Both the position numbers and the translations under genes were made by a program. This document shows positions 1 through 7,317 of a stretch of 7,317 nucleotides of DNA, piece after piece. Source of the DNA: Halomonas sp. (lineage in GTDB: Bacteria > Pseudomonadota > Gammaproteobacteria > Pseudomonadales > Halomonadaceae). The stretch is taken from positions 1-7,317 of the forward strand of contig PWIZ01000410.1 in assembly GCA_003560175.1 (NCBI GenBank), written 5' to 3'. The notes beneath the pieces are model-generated. The model saw nothing but the letters and a program-made list of their open reading frames with translations, had not been told where the DNA came from and ran no database searches. Position 1 is the stretch's first letter. Each line of letters begins with the position of its first letter.

Positions 1-455
1 AAGTCAGGATCGATGCGCGCGTCGGCGGCGGCCTTGACGCGGTCAGCCATCTCCTGCTGGGAGACGATGGCCTTGTTGGGACGGTGGCCGCAGCGCTTCT
101 GGGCGACCTGGTCCTCGATGTGCACGGCGGCCACGCCGGCGCGCTGCATCTCCTTGACGGTGCGAGCGATATTGAAGGCCCCCCCCCAACCGGTATCGAT
201 ATCCACCAGCAGCGGCAGGTCGGTGGCGCCGCAGATACGGTGAGAATCCTCGACCACGTCGTTCATTGTGGTCATGCCCAGGTCAGGGAGGCCGAAGGAG
301 GCGTTGGCCACGCCGCCCCCCGAAAGGTAGATGGCCTGGTGGCCGACGCGCTGAGCCATCATCGCGGTATAGGCGTTGATGGTGCCGACGATGGGCAACG
401 GGTGATTGGCCTCGAGGGCGGCACGGAAACGGGCGCCGGGGGTCTGCTGGGTCAT
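1..455 (-). CDS. prpB: Methylisocitrate lyase, N-terminal part (cut by window start)
   Basis: This enzyme cleaves 2-methylisocitrate to pyruvate and succinate, the last step of the 2-methylcitrate cycle for propionate use, in the cytoplasm. The reading frame is open from an ATG at 453-455 to the window edge, giving 151 residues (about half of the usual ~295). Visible family marks are SGGGVAN near residues 45-51, the metal-binding [13 protein letters not shown] around 84-96 (D85, D87), and the lyase signature KRCGHR at 120-125 with catalytic Cys122. The KRCGHR form and the surrounding sequence favour PrpB over isocitrate lyase AceA. An AGGAG ribosome site lies about 7 bases before the ATG. It follows the GntR regulator gene by 42 bases on the same strand, so the two are probably cotranscribed. 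The remaining prp genes, if present, would lie before position 1. A run of nine G (coding strand) sits inside the TGWGGA motif, with the frame intact. Confidence 0.95.
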   Translation of the reverse strand, partial: MTQQTPGARFRAALEANHPLPIVGTINAYTAMMAQRVGHQAIYLSGGGVANASFGLPDLGMTTMNDVVEDSHRICGATDLPLLVDIDTGWGGAFNIARTVKEMQRAGVAAVHIEDQVAQKRCGHRPNKAIVSQQEMADRVKAAADARIDPD

Positions 456-497
456 GATGTTTCTCCTGTGGTGTTCGAGCCGGGGGTTCGGGGCGGG

Positions 498-1205
498 TCA
501 GGTCGCCGCAGAGGTCTTGCGCAGGGTGGCGGCATAGCGATCTACGACGTTGGCCCTTGAGGCGCTGACGTGACGACGCATCAGCAATTCGGACAATTCG
601 GCGTCGCCGGCCTCGATGGCGTCGACGATGCGGTGATGCTCGACAAACGCGCGCTGGGGACGTGAGCCGGTCGCACTGAACTGTGTACGGTAGAGCCGCA
701 CCAGGTAATAGAGGTCATCGCAGAGCATGGTCACCAGCATGCGATTGTGGCTGCCCTGGACGATGCGGTAGTGAAAGTCCAGATCGCCCTCGCGCTGGAA
801 GTAGGCCTCCCCCTTCTTGAGGTCGGACTGACGCTCGTGCATCGCCAGCAGTTCGCGCAGCCCGGCGATCTCCGCGGCGGTCATGTGCTCGGCGGCCAGC
901 CGCGCGGCCATGCTCTCCAGCGCCTCGCGCACATCGAACAGCTCGAGCAGCTCCTGCATGGAGAGCTTGACCACCCGGGCACCCACATGGGGCACTCGCT
1001 CGATCAACCGATGCGCCTCGAGGCGACGCATCGCCTCGCGCAGCGGGCCACGCGAGATCCCGAGTGCCTTGGACAGGCCCGGCTCGGTGATCTTGCTGCC
1101 CGGCGCCAGTTCGCCGCGCACGATGGCGTCCTGAAGCTGCTGAAAGACACGCTCCGCCAGGGTGCGCACTTCCGGGATCGACGTTTCAAGTTGTGCTAGG
1201 GTCAT
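498..1205 (-). CDS. GntR-family (FadR/FCD subfamily) transcriptional regulator, likely of the prp operon
   Basis: The product is a 235-residue DNA-binding regulator. Residues about 14-80 form a GntR winged helix, with the helix-turn-helix around TEPGLSKALGISRGPLREAM (40-59). Residues about 86-222 form an all-helical FCD effector domain, with candidate metal ligands D141 or D143, H145, H190/H191 and H212. It lies directly upstream of prpB on the same strand, so control of propionate catabolism is likely; GntR regulators of this pathway have been called PrpQ in some gammaproteobacteria, but the name is not certain here. I chose the ATG at 1203-1205. The longer reading starts at a TTG (1218-1220) that lies inside a perfect palindrome, a likely operator. 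Neither start has a clear Shine-Dalgarno. The ligand is unknown; a 2-methylcitrate-cycle intermediate is a reasonable guess. Confidence 0.9.
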   Translation of the reverse strand: MTLAQLETSIPEVRTLAERVFQQLQDAIVRGELAPGSKITEPGLSKALGISRGPLREAMRRLEAHRLIERVPHVGARVVKLSMQELLELFDVREALESMAARLAAEHMTAAEIAGLRELLAMHERQSDLKKGEAYFQREGDLDFHYRIVQGSHNRMLVTMLCDDLYYLVRLYRTQFSATGSRPQRAFVEHHRIVDAIEAGDAELSELLMRRHVSASRANVVDRYAATLRKTSAAT

Positions 1206-1209
1206 GGTG

Positions 1210-1221
1210 ATTGTCGACAAT
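1210..1221. promoter_or_regulatory. Operator candidate O1, ATTGTCGACAAT
   Basis: This is a perfect 12-bp palindrome. It fits the TnGTnnACnA core typical of FadR-subfamily GntR operators. It lies 4 bases upstream of the chosen ATG of the regulator gene and just downstream of the predicted transcription start (about 1229), where binding would block transcription. Autoregulation of the regulator-prpB unit is inferred. Confidence 0.65.
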
Positions 1222-1235
1222 TATTGGATGAACAG

Positions 1236-1264
1236 AGAGTAGCCACTCCGCAGAATAGGGTCAA
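1236..1264 (-). promoter_or_regulatory. Sigma70-like promoter for the GntR regulator-prpB unit
   Basis: On the minus strand a -35 TTGACC (1264-1259) and a -10 TACTCT (1241-1236) are separated by exactly 17 bases. The predicted start is near 1229, giving a leader of about 24 bases before the ATG at 1205. Operator candidate O1 lies within that leader, and the other two boxes lie about 70 and 100 bases upstream of the start. Confidence 0.6.
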
Positions 1265-1295
1265 CACACAGGAACGTCGGGAAGCTTCACCTTTG

Positions 1296-1307
1296 GTTGT
1301 AGACAAC
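1296..1307. promoter_or_regulatory. Operator candidate O2, GTTGTAGACAAC
   Basis: This near-palindrome (arms GTTGT/ACAAC, only the central AG breaks symmetry) matches O1 at 9 of 12 positions. It lies between the divergent regulator and pabB genes, 86 bp centre to centre from O1. It could serve as an upstream auxiliary site for the same regulator. Confidence 0.45.
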
Positions 1308-1325
1308 GCGCCCGACACCAGGGCG

Positions 1326-1337
1326 ACTGTCGACAAT
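1326..1337. promoter_or_regulatory. Operator candidate O3, ACTGTCGACAAT
   Basis: This box matches O1 at 11 of 12 positions, including the palindromic TGTCGACA core. Its centre is 30 bp from O2 and 116 bp from O1, so O2 and O3 are nearly three helical turns apart. Such spacing would allow cooperative binding or looping. It lies about 40 bases upstream of the candidate pabB -35, so an effect on pabB is possible but not shown. Confidence 0.5.
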
Positions 1338-1338
1338 A

Positions 1339-1355
1339 CTGGAAGGCCTTTCCAG
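1339..1355. repeat. Short inverted repeat in the regulator-pabB intergenic region
   Basis: CTGGAA (1339-1344) and TTCCAG (1350-1355) form a 6-bp dyad around GGCCT, two bases after operator candidate O3. It may be another protein site or chance; nothing in the sequence assigns it. Confidence 0.25.
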
Positions 1356-1375
1356 CCTGGCGGCCAGTACGGGAA

Positions 1376-1404
1376 GGGACAAAAGCCGGGGAGATGCCTA
1401 GAAT
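1376..1404 (+). promoter_or_regulatory. Candidate promoter for pabB
   Basis: A -10 TAGAAT (1399-1404) is preceded at 17 bases by GGGACA (1376-1381), a partial -35. The predicted start is near 1411, giving a leader of about 22 bases to the ATG at 1433. The -35 is weak, so confidence is moderate to low. Confidence 0.4.
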
Positions 1405-1432
1405 GGGCCGCCTGTCACAGCAAGGCCCGGCA

Positions 1433-2815
1433 ATGAGCGCAAGACTTCAGATCACCCCCTGCCCCTACCATGAGCACCCTCTCGAGCACTTCGCTCGTCT
1501 TCGCGGGCGGCCGGGCGCCGTGCTGCTTGACTGTGGGCGCCCGGCCGCTCCCGCCGGGCGCTTCGACATCCTCTCCAGCGACCCCCTGGCGACGCTCGAG
1601 ATCGACAACCTGGGTCGTGTCTCCGGCGTGCCCGAGTTGGCGGGGCTCTCCCCCTTCTCCGCCCAGCAGGCGCTGCTGGACCGCCTCAAGACGACCACTC
1701 CCGATAGCGACCTCCCCTTCCTGGGCGGCCTGATCGGCTACTGGAGCTATGACCTGGGGCGGCTGCTCGAGCCGGTGGGCGAACAGACCCGACCGGCGGT
1801 AGCGATCCCCGCGAGCCGGGTCGGCCTCTACGACTGGGCACTGATCCAGGACCACGAGCGCCGCGAGAGCTGGCTGGTGGCCAGCGCCGAGCGGCGCCGG
1901 CAGGTGCTTGGCTGGCTGGCGCAGCCGCCGGCTGCCCATGGCACCTTCCGGCTGACCGCTCCCTTCGCCGGCGAGCTCTCCCGCGCCGACTATCTAGAGC
2001 GCTTCGCCGCCGTGCAACGCTATATCCGCTCGGGAGACTGCTACCAGATCAACCTGGCCCAGCGCTTCAACGCCCCCTACACGGGCGACCTCTGGAGCGC
2101 CTATTGTCGTCTACGCGAGGCCACGCCGACGCCCTACGCCGGCTTTATGGCCTGGTCCACCGCCCGGGGCGAACAGGCGATTCTCTCGCTCTCCCCCGAG
2201 CGCTTCCTAGAGTGCCGAGATGGCCAGGTGGAGACACGCCCCATCAAGGGAACACGGCCCCGGGGCGAGACCCCGGAGGCGGACCGCAGCCTGGCCGACG
2301 AGCTCACCGCCAGCCTCAAGGACCGCGCCGAGAACGTGATGATCGTCGACCTGCTGCGCAACGATCTCGGACGCGTCTGCCGCCCTGGCACGGTCAGGGT
2401 GCCTCAGCTCTGCGGCCTGGAGAGCTATGCCAACGTCCACCACCTGGTCAGCGTGGTGACCGGCGAACTGAACGCGGACAAACGCCCGCTGGAACTGCTC
2501 GCCGCGGCCTTCCCCGGCGGCTCCATCACCGGCGCCCCCAAGGTGCGCGCCATGCAGATCATCGAGGAACTGGAGCCCAGCCGGCGCAGCGCCTACTGCG
2601 GCAGCCTGGGCTACGTGGACGTGCGGGGCCGGATGGACACCTCCATCGCCATCCGCACCGCCGTGGCGGATGAGGGCCGACTCCATCTATGGGGCGGCGG
2701 TGGCCTGGTGGCCGACTCGGTGGGTGAGGCGGAGTACCAGGAGACCCTGGACAAGATCCGACACCTGATGGATGCCCTGACCCGGGAAACCGACAACTCC
2801 ACAAAAAGTGAATAA
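1433..2815 (+). CDS. pabB: Aminodeoxychorismate synthase component I
   Basis: This 460-residue cytoplasmic enzyme uses ammonia supplied by the PabA glutaminase to convert chorismate to 4-amino-4-deoxychorismate, the precursor of p-aminobenzoate and folate. The N-terminal domain carries PFLGGLIGYWSYDLGR (95-110). The chorismate-binding domain carries PIKGT (270-274), whose Lys272 matches the nucleophilic lysine typical of PabB; TrpE has PIAGT. Further motifs are ENVMIVDLLRNDLGR (300-314), FPGGSITGAPK (360-370) and EYQETLDK (434-441). Length agrees with E. coli PabB (about 453). There is no fused glutaminase or lyase domain, so pabA and pabC must be elsewhere. I chose the ATG at 1433: the open frame reaches ATG codons at 1394 and 1403, but the extra residues do not look conserved and fall on or before the candidate -10. 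The ribosome site is weak (AAGG). It is divergent from the GntR regulator. Confidence 0.93.
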   Translation: MSARLQITPCPYHEHPLEHFARLRGRPGAVLLDCGRPAAPAGRFDILSSDPLATLEIDNLGRVSGVPELAGLSPFSAQQALLDRLKTTTPDSDLPFLGGLIGYWSYDLGRLLEPVGEQTRPAVAIPASRVGLYDWALIQDHERRESWLVASAERRRQVLGWLAQPPAAHGTFRLTAPFAGELSRADYLERFAAVQRYIRSGDCYQINLAQRFNAPYTGDLWSAYCRLREATPTPYAGFMAWSTARGEQAILSLSPERFLECRDGQVETRPIKGTRPRGETPEADRSLADELTASLKDRAENVMIVDLLRNDLGRVCRPGTVRVPQLCGLESYANVHHLVSVVTGELNADKRPLELLAAAFPGGSITGAPKVRAMQIIEELEPSRRSAYCGSLGYVDVRGRMDTSIAIRTAVADEGRLHLWGGGGLVADSVGEAEYQETLDKIRHLMDALTRETDNSTKSE

Positions 2816-2904
2816 AAATCACCCTTCTTAATCCCAAAAAACATAGATACCCAAGAAATCGGTATTGGGGCCTAGCGCCACCGTCTTGCTAGGGTAGCTA
2901 TCAT
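2804..2904 (+). promoter_or_regulatory. Probable cysH control region, candidate CysB-activated
   Basis: The stretch from the pabB stop codon onward is AT-rich compared with its surroundings. It begins with AAAAGTGAATAAAAAT (2804-2819), which matches a minus-strand sequence in the cysB-trxA promoter region at 13 of 16 positions. A candidate -10 TATCAT lies at 2899-2904 with no good -35, as expected for an activator-dependent promoter. A 6-bp dyad, CCTAGC (2871-2876) and GCTAGG (2888-2893), flanks the -35 position. CysB control of cysH is well known in enterics; its site here is inferred. No terminator for pabB is visible in this gap. Confidence 0.35.
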
Positions 2905-2924
2905 CGCACCTACGAGAGGCCAGC

Positions 2925-4725
<1,801 letters not shown>

Positions 4726-4759
4726 GACGGCGTCTCGCCTAGCCGAATCATGACGCCAT

Positions 4760-4788
4760 TTGCCAGCGCCGCAGCCGGCCGCTAACAT
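4760..4788 (+). promoter_or_regulatory. trxA promoter
   Basis: TTGCCA (4760-4765) and TAACAT (4783-4788) are separated by exactly 17 bases, a good sigma70-type promoter. The start would be near 4795, leaving a leader of about 60 bases. It lies back to back with the cysB promoter, about 35 bp away, so a regulator bound in the AT-rich segment could affect both. Confidence 0.6.
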
Positions 4789-4798
4789 CTGCCGGCCA

Positions 4799-4816
4799 GG
4801 CACGCCTCGGCGTGCC
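4799..4816 (+). other. Hairpin at the predicted 5' end of trxA mRNA
   Basis: GGCACGCC (4799-4806) and GGCGTGCC (4809-4816) pair perfectly around TC. In RNA this gives seven GC-rich pairs closed by a CUCG tetraloop. It starts about 4 bases after the predicted transcription start and ends 31 bases before the ribosome site, so it should stabilise the 5' end without blocking translation. It has no T run, so it is not a terminator. Just upstream, GCCGGCC occurs twice (4774-4780 and 4791-4797). Confidence 0.5.
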
Positions 4817-4857
4817 ATGAATACGCTCGATGCAGCGCAACGAAACTGGAGAACCCC

Positions 4858-5181
4858 ATGGCCAATAACGTCGATGTCACCAACGCCAATTTCGAGCAGG
4901 AAGTCCTCAAGGCCGACACCCCGGTTCTGCTGAAGTTCTGGGCCCCCTGGTGCGGTCCCTGCAAGGTGATGGCACCGGTGGTCGACGAGGTCGCCGAAGA
5001 GCGCAGCGGCAACCTCAAGGTCGTCAGCATCAACGTGGACGATGCCCCGGAGATCGCCGCCGAACAGGGTGTGCGCGGTGTGCCCACCGTCATGCTATTC
5101 AAATCCGGCTCCAAGGTCGCCTCCCTGGTAGGCGCCCAGTCCAAGTCACAGCTGGCTCAGTTCATCGATCAGAACGCCTGA
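4858..5181 (+). CDS. trxA: Thioredoxin with altered buried residues
   Basis: This small cytoplasmic dithiol protein (107 residues, E. coli 109 with Met) is reduced by thioredoxin reductase and donates electrons to enzymes such as ribonucleotide reductase and CysH. The active site is WCGPC at 31-35, preceded by KFWAP, and the cis-proline is P76 in GVPT. The thioredoxin fold covers the whole chain; there is no signal peptide. Two positions differ from classical TrxA: the buried Asp26 is Lys (LLKFW) and the partner Lys57 is Ser (VVSIN). GGAGAA lies 4-9 bases before the ATG. It is divergent from cysB and near cysH, a likely client. trxA is often beside rho in this group, so this may be a second, sulfur-linked thioredoxin; that is inference. 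Confidence 0.93.
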   Translation: MANNVDVTNANFEQEVLKADTPVLLKFWAPWCGPCKVMAPVVDEVAEERSGNLKVVSINVDDAPEIAAEQGVRGVPTVMLFKSGSKVASLVGAQSKSQLAQFIDQNA

Positions 5182-5204
5182 TCGTCAGGTACGTCAGCCT
5201 GAAG

Positions 5205-5237
5205 ATCGCCCCGGCCAAGGCCGGGGCGATTGCGTTT
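5205..5237 (+). terminator. Rho-independent-like terminator after trxA
   Basis: ATCGCCCCGGCC (5205-5216) and GGCCGGGGCGAT (5219-5230) form a perfect 12-bp GC-rich stem around AA. It starts 23 bases after the trxA stop and is followed by TGCGTTT. The stem is very strong but the T run is short. The opposite strand, where the PerM-like gene ends 14 bases away, has only CTTC after the stem, so any action there would be weaker. Confidence 0.75.
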
Positions 5238-5243
5238 AGGGGT

Positions 5244-6365
5244 TCATTCCCTGTCCGAGTCCGCCCCGCTGTCTTCGCCATCCCGCTCCGAATTAGGTCG
5301 GTCTGCCTCCTCCAGGGGCTGGTTATCACCCGGGCCCAGCAGATGAGCGATCCAGCGGGTCTGCGGGTGGCTATCCAGGGCGATTTTCAGCGTCATGGTC
5401 AGCAGCACCGAGAGCAGCATCCCCGCAGCACCGAAGATCCACCCCCACACCACCAGCGACAGGAAGGCAATGAAGGTGGAGAGGCCCAGGGCCCGGCCCA
5501 TCCAGCGGGGCTCCACGATGTTGCCGAGCACGAAATTGATCCCCAGGTAGGCGCCGGCCAGCACCAGAGCCTCGACCAGGCCGCCCTCGGGCGAGACCAG
5601 CAGAAGCAGCACCGGAGGAATGGCGGCAATGGCGGAGCCAATATTGGGAATGTAGTTGAGGGCAAAGGCCAGCACGGCCCACAGCAGCGGGAAGTCGACC
5701 CCCACCAGCAGACAGGCCAGCCACACCAGCGCCCCGGTCACCAGGCTGATCAGGGTCTTTACCGCCAGGTAGCGCTTGAGCGTCCGGCTGAACTCGTTGA
5801 AGCGCTCGAGGCTAGGCGCCGGATTTCTCAGTGCTCGAGAGACCTTGTCGCGAAAGTTGAGCGTCTCGAAAAGCATGAAGACCACCAGCAGGGTGACCAT
5901 CAAGCTCTGTATCAGCAGATTGCCCAGCTCCCCCAGCAGTCCCGGCATCGCACTACCCAACTGTTCCACATCGAGCAGCTCGGCGAGCCGGGCGGGATCG
6001 ATGTCCAACCCCATCCTCATCAGGCCATCAAATAGCCCCAGGTAGTACTCGTAGAGCTTCTCCTCGATCCCCGGCAGCGCCTCCGCGAAGGTCCCGAAGC
6101 TGTTGACCAGCAGCAGGCCCAGCAGCGACATCAGGCCACCGATCACCACCAGGGTCACCCAGACGGCCAGGCGCAGGCTCAGCCCCAGGCGGTTCAGCCA
6201 CTGCACCGGGGGGGTACAGACCAGAGCGATGAAGATCGCCAGCATGAGCGGCACCAGCAGGCTGGCGCCGGCCTTCATGCCAGCCACAATCACCACCAGA
6301 GCAGCCAGGCCGAGGGTGAGGTTGAACGGGATGACGCCCGGAGTATCCGGTTCATGCTGAGGCAT
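5244..6365 (-). CDS. AI-2E/PerM family membrane transporter
   Basis: The product is an inner-membrane protein of the AI-2E exporter/PerM family; characterised members export autoinducer-2 (TqsA) or act as sodium-proton antiporters, and the substrate here is unknown. With the chosen start it has 373 residues. Hydrophobic segments lie at about 13-30, 34-52, 66-90, 146-170, 204-222, 227-258 (two), 262-285 and 295-330, fitting the usual eight-span plan with a soluble loop at about 91-145. Family motifs are FALNYIPNIGS (234-244) and NIVEPRWMGRALGLS (282-296). The last 25 residues are strongly acidic, as in halophile proteins. I chose the ATG at 6363-6365 because CAGGA lies 7 bases before it; ATGs at 6398 and 6401 (GAGG nearby) are alternatives. 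The reading frame beyond those runs through a 12-bp tandem repeat and is probably not translated. Confidence 0.88.
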   Translation of the reverse strand: MPQHEPDTPGVIPFNLTLGLAALVVIVAGMKAGASLLVPLMLAIFIALVCTPPVQWLNRLGLSLRLAVWVTLVVIGGLMSLLGLLLVNSFGTFAEALPGIEEKLYEYYLGLFDGLMRMGLDIDPARLAELLDVEQLGSAMPGLLGELGNLLIQSLMVTLLVVFMLFETLNFRDKVSRALRNPAPSLERFNEFSRTLKRYLAVKTLISLVTGALVWLACLLVGVDFPLLWAVLAFALNYIPNIGSAIAAIPPVLLLLVSPEGGLVEALVLAGAYLGINFVLGNIVEPRWMGRALGLSTFIAFLSLVVWGWIFGAAGMLLSVLLTMTLKIALDSHPQTRWIAHLLGPGDNQPLEEADRPNSERDGEDSGADSDRE

Positions 6366-6421
6366 ATTGGGTTCCTGTGCTGCCTGGCGAGGTTTCATCA
6401 TGCCCTCGCACAGTGCCAGCA

Positions 6422-6457
6422 ACAAACTCGAAGACAAACTCGAAGAGCGTCTCGAGG
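6422..6457. repeat. 12-bp tandem repeat, two exact copies plus one degenerate
   Basis: ACAAACTCGAAG occurs at 6422-6433 and again at 6434-6445. A third unit at 6446-6457 matches at 7 of 12 positions and keeps the CTCGA core. It lies between the divergent PerM-like and SIMPL genes, upstream of the chosen starts of both. Because the unit is a multiple of three, both strands stay open: one reads SSSL repeats and the other KLED/KLEE/RLED. Confidence 0.8.
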
Positions 6458-6510
6458 ACAGAACCGGACACCGTACCGGGAACCTTTGCACCCGGGCTGC
6501 CTCGAAGCTG

Positions 6511-6527
6511 CGTGGCATGCCGCCACG
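6511..6527 (+). other. Small stem-loop upstream of the SIMPL gene
   Basis: CGTGGC (6511-6516) and GCCACG (6522-6527) can pair around ATGCC. It ends 10 bases before the AAGGAGG ribosome site. It may affect translation of the downstream gene or be chance; no convincing promoter was found between 6366 and 6549 on either strand. Confidence 0.3.
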
Positions 6528-6549
6528 TCATTACCGCAAGGAGGCCACC

Positions 6550-7317
6550 ATGACCCTGTTTCGCCCCGCTCGGCTGCTGTTGCTGGGCAGCCTGCTCGTC
6601 GCGACTCCCCTGCTGGCAAGCCAGGCGCTGGCCGAGGCCGAGCCTTCCCGCCAGCTCCAGGTGCAAGCCGAGGCCACGCTGTCGGTGGTGCCGGACCGAG
6701 CCACGCTCAACGCAAGGCTATGGGAGCGCACGCCTGCGCTGTCTCAGGAAGATGAGAGCGGCGGTGACCCCGAGGCGTTGCGTGAAGCCCGCGAACGGCT
6801 GGAGAGCCGTGCCGGCGAGCTGATTCGCACCCTCGAGGCGACCGGGCTCGAGCGTGACGCCATCAGCGCCGGCTCCCTGGCAGTGCAACCGGAGCGCCTC
6901 GCCGGCAGCCGGCTGGAGGACGGCGAGCGTGAGATCCTGGTGCGCACCCGCCTGGAGCGCCCCTTTCGCGTCCAGATCGACGACCTGGAGCAGCTGCCGC
7001 ACCTCCTCGACGCCCTGACCGAGGCCGGGGTCAATGCCCTGGACGGCATCCGCTATGACCTCGCCGACCGCGACGCCGCCACCGACGAGGCACTGGTCAA
7101 GGCGCTGGAGAAGGCCCAGCACAAGGCGGGCCTGATGGCCGACACCCTGAGCATTACCCTGGGCCCGATCACCGGCGTTAGCGAGACCCGCTCACCGGTG
7201 TTCCAGCCGCGCATGCTGGCCATGGCCGCCGATGCTCGGGAAAGTGCGCCCCAGGCGGAGTATCGCCCGGGCACCATCGATATCGAGGCCGGCGTCAGCG
7301 TCAGCTGGGAGATCGAG
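6550..7317 (+). CDS. Secreted SIMPL-domain (DUF541) protein, 3' end beyond window
   Basis: The frame is open from the ATG at 6550-6552 to the window end, giving 256 residues without a stop. Residues 1-28 are a Sec signal peptide: basic MTLFRPAR, a leucine-rich core, then a probable cleavage after ALA. The mature part fits the SIMPL/DUF541 (YggE-like) domain: a first strand with VQAEATLSVVPDRATLNARL (38-57), the helix-strand region from about 76, FRVQIDDLEQLPHLLDALTEAGVNAL, and an alanine/lysine-rich helix (ALVKALEKAQHKAGLMADTL, 181-200) followed by LGPITGVSET. The family is periplasmic or envelope-linked, and E. coli YggE has been tied to oxidative stress; the biochemical role is unclear. The ending at VSWEIE resembles family C-termini, so the stop is probably only a few codons away. 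AAGGAGG lies 5 bases before the ATG. The frame also stays open upstream to an ATG at 6400, but that would bury the signal peptide. Confidence 0.87.
   Translation, partial: MTLFRPARLLLLGSLLVATPLLASQALAEAEPSRQLQVQAEATLSVVPDRATLNARLWERTPALSQEDESGGDPEALREARERLESRAGELIRTLEATGLERDAISAGSLAVQPERLAGSRLEDGEREILVRTRLERPFRVQIDDLEQLPHLLDALTEAGVNALDGIRYDLADRDAATDEALVKALEKAQHKAGLMADTLSITLGPITGVSETRSPVFQPRMLAMAADARESAPQAEYRPGTIDIEAGVSVSWEIE

Noticed and set aside
84..560. Plus-strand open frame of 158 codons opposite prpB and the regulator end
   Set aside because: It spans two convincing minus-strand genes and their 42-base gap; the product is Gly/His-rich and unlike any known protein.
1224..1436. Small plus-strand open frame (70 codons) in the regulator-pabB gap
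   Set aside because: It runs through two operator candidates and the pabB promoter, ends just inside pabB in another frame, and has no ribosome site. It is better explained as regulatory DNA.
2807..2822. GTGA/TCAC pair after pabB as a terminator
   Set aside because: Only four base pairs and no T run follow. It overlaps the shared AAAAGTGA motif, so a regulatory reading is more likely.
4950..6035. Long plus-strand open frame of 361 codons across the trxA end and the PerM-like gene
   Set aside because: It crosses the trxA terminator, has no ribosome site, and gives Gln/His/Arg-rich low-complexity protein typical of the antisense of a GC-rich gene. The minus-strand frame is a clear membrane protein.
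6486..6514. TTGCAC as a -35 for the SIMPL gene
   Set aside because: The base 17 positions on is TGCGTG, which is not a usable -10, so no promoter is called there.

Overview
The window looks like chromosome from a high-GC gammaproteobacterium. The nearly E. coli-like CysB, the acidic C-terminal tail on the membrane protein and the general gene make-up suggest a Halomonas-type halophile. That placement is inferred from protein character, not from a database match. All genes seen are housekeeping or metabolic. There is no transposase, CRISPR array, phage gene or RNA gene, and I do not see an undescribed multi-gene system.

Layout. (1) 1-1432: the 5' part of prpB (methylisocitrate lyase, cut by the window start) follows a GntR/FCD regulator gene in the same minus-strand unit. 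The regulator's upstream region holds a good sigma70-like promoter and three TTGTnGACAA-type operator candidates. (2) 1433-2815: pabB, divergent from the regulator, makes the chorismate-to-aminodeoxychorismate subunit of folate synthesis. (3) 2925-5181: a sulfur-assimilation block. cysH (a four-cysteine, iron-sulfur APS-type reductase) converges on cysB (master regulator of cysteine biosynthesis), and the two genes share a CTAG tetranucleotide as their stop codons. cysB diverges from trxA (thioredoxin), with an AT-rich promoter region between them. (4) 5244-6365: an AI-2E/PerM family membrane protein on the minus strand, convergent with trxA across a GC-rich hairpin terminator. (5) 6550-7317: the start of a secreted SIMPL/DUF541 protein, cut by the window end.

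How the genes work together. The regulator-prpB pair reads as a self-regulated propionate (2-methylcitrate cycle) operon that continues beyond position 1. CysH, CysB and thioredoxin form a coherent unit: APS-type reductases need thioredoxin to recycle their catalytic cysteine, and CysB normally controls cysH. The thioredoxin is unusual in having Lys at the normally buried Asp26 position and Ser at the Lys57 position. The most checkable new points are the operator set, that thioredoxin substitution pair, the shared AAAAGTGA-type motif upstream of cysH and cysB/trxA, the shared CTAG stop, and a short 12-bp tandem repeat before the SIMPL gene.
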